The notes under the pieces: model-generated
What the model was told of the DNA's origin: nothing
The model's database searches: none
The model's input: only the letters and a program-made list of their open reading frames with translations
Assembly: GCA_017305135.1 (NCBI GenBank)
Contig: JAFKNA010000013.1
Span: 48,135 to 112,134, forward strand
Length of the DNA stretch: 64,000 bases
Direction of reading: 5' to 3'
Origin: Lysobacterales bacterium
GTDB taxonomy: Bacteria > Pseudomonadota > Gammaproteobacteria > Xanthomonadales > Rhodanobacteraceae
Part shown: piece by piece, positions 58,976 through 64,000 of the stretch
Numbering within the stretch: the stretch's first letter is position 1
How the letters are laid out: each line of letters starts with the position of its first letter
Made by a program: the position numbers and the translations under genes

Positions 58976-59388
58976 TGCAAGGTGTCGATGTGGTCGGGCT
59001 GTACGTACGCGACCAGGACGAGGCGCTGGCGTTCTACGAGCGACTCGGGTTTCGCGTGCACACGGATGCGCGCAATGGCGACTATCGCTGGCTGACGGTG
59101 CAGCACCCCGCGCAGCCCTCGTTCCAGCTTGGCCTGTTCAGGCCCGGCCCGCCGGTCCATGACGCGGCGACCGCGCAGGCGCTGCATGAACTCGTGGCCA
59201 AGGGCGCGATGCCGCCGCTGGTGCTGGCGGTGGGCGACTGCCGCGCGGCCTACGAGCGGCTGAGCACGAACGGCGTGGAGTTCACGCAGCCGCCGGTCGA
59301 GCGCTACGGCAGCGTGGATGCGGGCTTCCGTGATCCCTCCGGCAATGGCTGGAAGATGATCGAGGCAAGGCCGAAGCCGGCCGCCTGA
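58972..59388 (+). CDS. VOC family protein
   Basis: A 138-residue protein. 'DVVGLYVRDQDEALAFYERL' and 'GFRVHTDARNGDYRWLTVQH' start, and 'GSVDAGFRDPSGNGWKMIEA' ends, the VOC fold. It is coupled to the AraC regulator (ATGA). Substrate unknown; this subgroup is often annotated as an extradiol dioxygenase or resistance-type protein without proof. Confidence 0.85.
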   Translation: MMQGVDVVGLYVRDQDEALAFYERLGFRVHTDARNGDYRWLTVQHPAQPSFQLGLFRPGPPVHDAATAQALHELVAKGAMPPLVLAVGDCRAAYERLSTNGVEFTQPPVERYGSVDAGFRDPSGNGWKMIEARPKPAA

Positions 59389-59563
59389 GGCGCCGAACCC
59401 ACTGCGCGACGTCTCGGGGAGGCCGCCGCGTTGCACTGCCGCGGCTAGGCGAAGCGTACTGGCCGGGGCGGCTCCACTGCGTACGCGGCGAATCAGCGGG
59501 CGAAATCCGTTACGCTGGCCCGGGTTGGCGCTCGATCGCTTTTTCAGGCAGGCCACCACGCCG

Positions 59564-59923
59564 ATGTTGCACGTCGCGGCTGCACTCATTGCGCTCCTCG
59601 GCATCGCGCACTCCGTGCTCGGGGAGCGCTACATCCTGGTCCGCCTGTTCCGCCGCGAGTTGCCGCCACTCTTCGGCGGCACCGGATTCACGCGCCGCAC
59701 GCTCCGCTTTGCCTGGCACCTCACCACGGTGCTGTTCGTCGCCTTGGCCGCGGTGCTGGCGCAACTCGCCGGGCCATACTCGACCGCCGCGCTGGCCGGC
59801 ACCATCGGCGTCGCGCTGCTGCTGTCCGGCCTGTTGTCGCTGTTCATCAGCCGCGGCCGCCATCTGTCGTGGCTCGTATTGCTCACGGCCGCCGGCCTCT
59901 GCCTGGCGACGGCGATCGGTTGA
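59564..59923 (+). CDS. Small integral membrane protein, unknown
   Basis: A 119-residue protein with four predicted helices: 'LHVAAALIALLGIAHSVLG', 'FAWHLTTVLFVALAAVLAQL', 'ALAGTIGVALLLSGLLSLFI' and 'LSWLVLLTAAGLCLATAIG'. The 'AHSVLGERYIL' motif after helix 1 is seen in a family of uncharacterised membrane proteins. ATG 59564 was preferred to TTG 59525. Confidence 0.72.
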   Translation: MLHVAAALIALLGIAHSVLGERYILVRLFRRELPPLFGGTGFTRRTLRFAWHLTTVLFVALAAVLAQLAGPYSTAALAGTIGVALLLSGLLSLFISRGRHLSWLVLLTAAGLCLATAIG

Positions 59924-59946
59924 CGCGCGGCCGGAGGCCTACCCGA

Positions 59947-60280
59947 TTGGACATCCTGAAACACCTCGGGCTCTTCATCCTGACGGCGCTGGCCGAAATT
60001 GTCGGCTGCTACCTGCCCTAGCTCTGGCTCAAGCAGGAGCGATCGGCGTGGCTGCTGGTGCCGGCAGCGCTCAGCCTGGCCGGGTTCGTGTGGCTGCTGA
60101 CCCTGCACCCGCAGGCGGCGGGCGGCGTCTATGCGGCTTACGGCGGCGTGTACGTCGGCGTGGCGGCTGATGTGGTTGTGGCGGGTCGAGTCCGTGCGCC
60201 CCACCGTTTCGGACTGGGTCGGCGTCGGCACCTGCCTGCTCGGCATGGCCATCATCATGCTGGGGGCTCGCCAGGCCTGA
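59947..60280 (+). pseudogene. ynfA: YnfA family (SMR-like) membrane protein, broken
   Basis: From TTG 59947 the reading is 'HLGLFILTALAEIVGCYLP', then a TAG at 60019-60021 where YnfA proteins have Tyr (TAC). After the stop the frame continues with '[20 protein letters not shown]' and '[20 protein letters not shown]'. It then shifts by one base near 60165 to '[20 protein letters not shown]' and '[14 protein letters not shown]', ending at 60280. With two independent lesions it is a pseudogene. Intact YnfA is a ~110-residue four-helix protein of the small multidrug resistance superfamily. Confidence 0.82.
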
Positions 60281-60358
60281 GCACGCGCTTCCGCTGTCAT
60301 TCACGCCGGTGGGCCGCAAATTCCGATGGCGAACTGATGGTGCGGCCAGGAGTGCCAG

Positions 60359-60586
60359 GTGCAGCGGTACAAGGACATCCAGGCGGATTCGGGCATCGCG
60401 GCCTACGAGATCGGACCCGGTTCGATCATCATCCGCTTCAACCGGGGCGGCACCTATCTCTACGACGGCCGTGCGCCGGGTCCGACGCACGTGGCGGAGA
60501 TGCAGCGGCTCGCCCGCGCGGGAGTCGGCCTCAACACCTACATCAACCAGCACGTGCGCGGGCACTTTGCCGAAAAGCTCGACTGA
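60359..60586 (+). CDS. Small KTSC-like domain protein
   Basis: A 75-residue soluble protein. '[20 protein letters not shown]' and '[20 protein letters not shown]' give a compact beta-alpha pattern like the KTSC domain. Function unknown. The start is a GTG at 60359 with a modest ribosome site. It stands alone. Confidence 0.65.
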   Translation: MQRYKDIQADSGIAAYEIGPGSIIIRFNRGGTYLYDGRAPGPTHVAEMQRLARAGVGLNTYINQHVRGHFAEKLD

Positions 60587-60639
60587 GGCGCGGAGGCTGC
60601 CGGTCGCGTGGCATCGCTACAGGAACGCCGGGCGTCTTC

Positions 60640-61075
60640 GCCAGACCGAAGGCGCTGGGTCCCGGCGTCGCCGGGACGACGACGGATTCCTCGCGCACCG
60701 GGTGACTCCCGCCAGCACCGACATCATGCGCACGAAAGCGTGCCTCCATTGAAAGGATCTTCGTGCCGCTGCCCTGGGCGCAGGACGCGCCAGGCAAACC
60801 CGGCAGCTCGGCGCCCGGCTCGCCGGGGCGAGCGCTTCCCCGCCCGGCCGCGACTCCCGCCAGCACCGACGTCATGCCCGCGAAAGCGGGCATCCATTGA
60901 ATGGTCTTTCGCGCAGCCCTGCAGGCCGCCGGGTTGCCGCGCCCGCCGTGGCGCCGCACGCTTCAGCGCAGCCTCCGGAATCCCTGAACAGATCGGCGAT
61001 CGCGCGAAGACCGGACCCGCCTTGACGGTATGCGGCTGATCCAAAAGATCCCGGCCTTCGCCGGGATGACGTCAA
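60640..61075. repeat. Repeat block (intergenic 60587-61088)
   Basis: About 500 bases without a gene. Hairpins include 'gtcccggcg' / 'cgccgggac' (60659-60677), 'atgcccgcgaaagcgggcat' (60874-60893) and 'atcccggccttcgccgggat' (61048-61067), joined by 'tccattgaa' and 'gttcagggttt' linkers as in the blocks at 10930 and 55900. Confidence 0.75.
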
Positions 61076-61088
61076 AGGCTGGCTTTGT

Positions 61089-61823
61089 TCAGGGTTTCGC
61101 TTTGGTCTTCCCGTTCTGCGCCGCGGGATCGGCATAGAGCTGCTCGGCGCGCTGGAACAGGATCCATGACGTCGCGATGTACTTGTTGCCGCGCCTGGGT
61201 CGGTTGCCGCGGTGGGTATGAGTGAAGTAGGCCGGGGCGATCAGCAGCGAGCCGGTCTTCGGGGTGATCTTGCGGCTCTGGTGGAAGAACTCGGTCTCGC
61301 CTTCTTCGAAGCCGTCGTTGAGGTAGATGGTCCACAGCAGCACGCGGTGCAGGTTGTCGTCGCCGCCGATCTTGGGCGAGGTTTCGCTGTGCCAGTAGGG
61401 ATAGCCGCCCTGGTCGGCGAAGTAGCGCTGCAGGTTGATGCCGCCGGGGCGGAACAGCTGCACCAGCAGGCGCTGCAGTTCCTGGTCGGGCATGGCGCGG
61501 ATGTCCTCGGCGCCGAGCATCGTGCGCTCGCCGCTGCCGACCTGCCGGTACAGCGCGGTCGGCGCCAGCGCCAGGTACGGGTACTTGCGCACGTAGGCGA
61601 GAAGGCCCTTCAGCATCACCGCGTTGAAGTGGTCCTCGATCTGCTTCCACTCCGGGTTGGCGCTGACGTCGAGGTCCCAGCTGTCCTTGAGCTCGGTGTT
61701 GACGCCGCCGCTGGTGGCGCCGCGGCGCAGCTTGTCGCTGGCCTCGAAGTGGCCGAGGATCTCGGCGCACAGGTGCGGGGCGAGCGCGTTCTCGTAGACC
61801 TCGATGAAGTCCAGCGTCTCCAT
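61089..61823 (-). CDS. 2-oxoglutarate/Fe(II)-dependent oxygenase (prolyl 4-hydroxylase-like)
   Basis: A 244-residue protein. 'FADQGGYPYWHSETSPKIGG' supplies the first His and an acidic ligand (HxE rather than the commoner HxD). 'LNDGFEEGETEFFHQSRKIT' and 'PKTGSLLIAPAYFTHTHRGN' give the distal His and the Arg for 2-oxoglutarate. The double-stranded beta helix is thus complete; the substrate is unknown. Its ATG overlaps the stop of fbp (TGATG), so it is cotranscribed behind fbp. Confidence 0.82.
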   Translation of the reverse strand: METLDFIEVYENALAPHLCAEILGHFEASDKLRRGATSGGVNTELKDSWDLDVSANPEWKQIEDHFNAVMLKGLLAYVRKYPYLALAPTALYRQVGSGERTMLGAEDIRAMPDQELQRLLVQLFRPGGINLQRYFADQGGYPYWHSETSPKIGGDDNLHRVLLWTIYLNDGFEEGETEFFHQSRKITPKTGSLLIAPAYFTHTHRGNRPRRGNKYIATSWILFQRAEQLYADPAAQNGKTKAKP

Positions 61824-62875
61824 CAGGCCAGCGCTCCGGCCGATTCCGCGGCCGCTTCCAGGTGGTAGCGGGTGGCGCGCTCGACCTCGTTCCGCGAGCC
61901 GAGGAACACCGGTACGCGCTGGTGGAGCTCACCCGGCTCGACGTCGAGGATGCGCTGCAAGCCGGTGGTCGCCGCGCCGCCGGCCTGCTCGACGATCATC
62001 GCCATCGGGTTGGCCTCGTACATGAGGCGCAGCTTGCCGGGCTTGGACGGGTCTTTCATGTCGCGCGGATAGATGAAGATGCCGCCGCGAGTCAGGATGC
62101 GGTGCACGTCGGCCACCATCGAGGCGACCCAGCGCATGTTGAAGTCGCGCCCGCGCGGCCCGGTCCGGCCGGCGAGGAGTTCCTCGATGTAGCGCTTCAT
62201 CGGCGGCTCCCAATGGCGCATGTTGGACATGTTGATGGCGAACTCGCCGGTATCCGCGGGGATGGTGAGGTTGGATCCGGTGAGCACGAAGCTGCCCTGC
62301 TCGCGGTCCAGCGTGAACTGGTAGACGCCGTAGCCGAGCGTCAGCACCAGCACGGTGCTCGAGCCGTACACGGCGTAGCCGGCGGCGACCTGGCGCGAGC
62401 CGGCCTGCAGGAAGTCGCTCTCGACGGGATCGGTCACGCCTTCCGGGCAGCGCAACACCGAGAAGATGGTGCCCACGGAAATGTTGACGTCGATGTTGGA
62501 CGAACCGTCCAGCGGGTCGAACACCAGCAGGTAGCCGCCCTTGGGATAGCGGTGCGGGATCGGGTGCGGATGATCCATTTCCTCGGACGCGAGCGCGGCG
62601 AGATGGCCGCCCCACTCGTTGGCTTCCAGCAGGATCTCGTTGGAGATCACGTCGAGCTTCTTCTGCGTCTCGCCCTGCACGTTCTCGGTGCCGGCGCTGC
62701 CGAGCGCATTGCCAAGCGCACCCTTGCCCACGGCGATCGAAATGCGCTTGCAGGCCCGCGCCACCACCTCGATGAGCAGGCGCAGGTCCGCGTTGATGTG
62801 GCCATGCTCGCGCTGGGCCTCGATCAGGAAACGGGTGAGCGAAACACGCTGGCCGGCATGCGTCGGCGTCGACAT
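61823..62875 (-). CDS. fbp: Fructose-1,6-bisphosphatase class 1
   Basis: A 350-residue gluconeogenic enzyme removing phosphate from fructose 1,6-bisphosphate. '[13 protein letters not shown]' (metal Glu), '[20 protein letters not shown]' (metal Asp pair), 'ALTLGYG'-type '[20 protein letters not shown]' and '[20 protein letters not shown]' with '[15 protein letters not shown]' are family signatures. It is the first gene of a two-gene minus-strand unit. ATG 62875 was chosen; the open frame continues upstream without homology. Confidence 0.95.
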   Translation of the reverse strand: MSTPTHAGQRVSLTRFLIEAQREHGHINADLRLLIEVVARACKRISIAVGKGALGNALGSAGTENVQGETQKKLDVISNEILLEANEWGGHLAALASEEMDHPHPIPHRYPKGGYLLVFDPLDGSSNIDVNISVGTIFSVLRCPEGVTDPVESDFLQAGSRQVAAGYAVYGSSTVLVLTLGYGVYQFTLDREQGSFVLTGSNLTIPADTGEFAINMSNMRHWEPPMKRYIEELLAGRTGPRGRDFNMRWVASMVADVHRILTRGGIFIYPRDMKDPSKPGKLRLMYEANPMAMIVEQAGGAATTGLQRILDVEPGELHQRVPVFLGSRNEVERATRYHLEAAAESAGALA

Positions 62876-63067
62876 GAGGCTATTCTCCGCAAGGCTGAAT
62901 GCCCGCATTGTCGCCACTTGCCGGCGGGCTTGCCAGCCGGCAGCTCGTCGCGACGCGGGCCGTGCCCGGGTCGCTTGACTTTCGGCATATGACGCGCGCA
63001 CCGATCCTGCGCAAGACTGGCCGTGCCGCATGCGCGCCATGCCGAACCGTTCGCAAGGAGTCCTGCC

Positions 63068-63730
63068 ATGCCCCTGCACCGCATCTTCCTGTATTCGCTC
63101 ATTGCCGCCGTCTGCGCGTTCTCCGCCGGCGCGGGCGCCGAGCCTGCCAAGACCAGCAAGGTCAACGGCAGCATCGAGATCGCCGCCGACCAGCAGGCCG
63201 GCGCATTGTCGACCGTCAACGGCGCTATCCGGGTCGGCGATGGCGCCAGCGCCGGCGACATCTCCACCGTCAACGGCTCGATCACCCTGGGCGACCGTAC
63301 CCGGGCCGAGTCCATCGACACGGTGAACGGCAGCATCACTCTGGGCGCCGGCGCCAACGTCGCCAAGGCCATCACCGCGGTCAACGGCAGCGCCCGCCTC
63401 GACAAGGGCGCCGAGGTCAGCGCCGGCATCAGCAACGTCAACGGCCGCATCGCACTCGAGGCGGCCCATGTCGGCGGCCGCATCGAAACCGTGGGCGGCG
63501 ACATCGAGATCGGCGCCGATTCGCGGGTCGACGGCGGCATCCTGGTGCAGAAGCCGAGCGGCTGGTCGTTCGGCTTCTCGCGCAAGCCGCGCATCGTCAT
63601 CGGCCCGCGCGCCGAGGTCGGCGGCAACCTGGAGTTCAAGCGCGACGTCGAGCTCTACGTCAGCGACAGCGCAAAGATCGGCCCGGTCACCGGCGCGACG
63701 GTGGAGAAGTTCTCCGGCGAGGGGCCGTAG
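63068..63730 (+). CDS. Secreted repeat protein (VNGSI-type repeats)
   Basis: A 220-residue protein with a signal peptide ('[20 protein letters not shown]') and six or more ~20-residue repeats built on V-N-G-[SAR]-[IA] ('[18 protein letters not shown]', '[18 protein letters not shown]'). These should coil into a right-handed beta-helix like bactofilins or DUF4097 proteins. The end carries '[20 protein letters not shown]'. Probably periplasmic; role unknown. ATG 63068 was chosen for the signal peptide. Confidence 0.75.
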   Translation: MPLHRIFLYSLIAAVCAFSAGAGAEPAKTSKVNGSIEIAADQQAGALSTVNGAIRVGDGASAGDISTVNGSITLGDRTRAESIDTVNGSITLGAGANVAKAITAVNGSARLDKGAEVSAGISNVNGRIALEAAHVGGRIETVGGDIEIGADSRVDGGILVQKPSGWSFGFSRKPRIVIGPRAEVGGNLEFKRDVELYVSDSAKIGPVTGATVEKFSGEGP

Positions 63731-63873
63731 CGCCCGCGAGCGTCGGCCGCGGCCGGTCGCTCGTAGAGCCTGCGTGCAGGCGACCAGCGCGTCCAAGATG
63801 GGGTGGCATCGGTCGCGACCACGGTCGCTCCTACAAGGAAGCGAAGCCGTGGTAGATACCGTCTTGATCGAGG

Positions 63874-64000
63874 TTAGGCAAGAGCGATTTTCGGGTCGAA
63901 TGATTTGCCGGAATGAATGACGCCCCAAGCGAGGTGGAGGAGCTTGCGCATCGCGGCGCCGAGGGCCAGCAGGGGCGGCTTTCCCCGCGCGACCAAGCGC
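63874..64000 (-). mobile_element. IS110-type transposase, 3' end (cut by window edge)
   Basis: On the minus strand, 41 codons up to a TAA at 63874-63876 read '[20 protein letters not shown]' then '[16 protein letters not shown]'. This matches the conserved C-terminus of IS110/IS116/IS902 transposases (MRKLL..A.G......FDP). The rest lies beyond the window. IS110 elements lack ordinary terminal inverted repeats, so the element end cannot be placed. Confidence 0.7.

Noticed and set aside
60640-61075. Clustered hairpins as a CRISPR-like locus
   Set aside because: The units differ in sequence and spacing and match the dispersed REP-like palindromes elsewhere in the window.

Overview
The window is high-GC DNA (core genes look close to 70% GC) from a gammaproteobacterium of the Xanthomonadales type (Xanthomonadaceae or Rhodanobacteraceae-like). 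Supporting signs are the divergent rhlB / trxA-rho arrangement, an algZ/algR-like pair next to hemC, type II secretion genes in the order C-D-(PH protein)-E, an ECF sigma factor paired with a TPR Ser/Thr kinase, dispersed palindromes of the 'gcccgcgaaagcgggc' kind, and integron attC sites of the Xanthomonas type. No rRNA or tRNA gene was seen, so the genus is not resolved.

Layout. (1) 1-~5765: a gene-cassette array (array A) read rightward from an attI site at 1-106. It holds eleven cassettes, eight with canonical ~60-bp attC sites, one (a dapB homologue) with an unusual 102-bp attC, and two at the distal end whose attC sites have decayed. Several cassette genes carry frameshifts or stops. 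(2) 5886-49348: ordinary chromosome. It contains DUF3606-ligD; a pta-ackA pair; an ECF42-type sigma module with two DGPF/YCII proteins and a VOC protein; a PLD-VTT-EEP membrane-lipid operon; cytochrome c5; an M16 protease; a PIN/RHH toxin-antitoxin pair; gspC-gspD-PH-gspE; a secreted protein; an ECF43-like sigma factor with its kinase; rhlB, trxA and rho; a candidate C-rich small RNA; patatin and WYL regulator; TRIC channel; SLC13 transporter; DUF481 outer-membrane protein; hemC with an AlgZ/AlgR-like two-component system; an esterase and an S9 peptidase. (3) 49409-~56570: a frameshifted integron integrase (intI, minus strand), a second attI (50474-50579) that matches the left copy at 104 of 106 positions, and array B with at least nine cassettes, including a higBA pair, a HEXXH peptidase, a DUF3825 protein and several small secreted or membrane proteins. 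The distal attC sites decay until they merge into the chromosome. (4) 56577-64000: small accessory genes (DUF4440, VOC, methyltransferase, AraC plus VOC), a broken ynfA, a block of repeats, a 2OG-Fe(II) oxygenase with fbp, a repeat-rich secreted protein, and the 3' end of an IS110-type transposase at the window edge.

The main message is a chromosomal integron present as two attI-headed cassette arrays in direct orientation about 50 kb apart. The only integrase visible carries a one-base deletion. Many indels in and near the arrays could be real decay or assembly errors. Two in-frame stop codons caused by base substitution (cassette A8 and ynfA) argue that at least part of the decay is real. 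All functional calls rest on reading motifs and family resemblance by eye; no database search was run.
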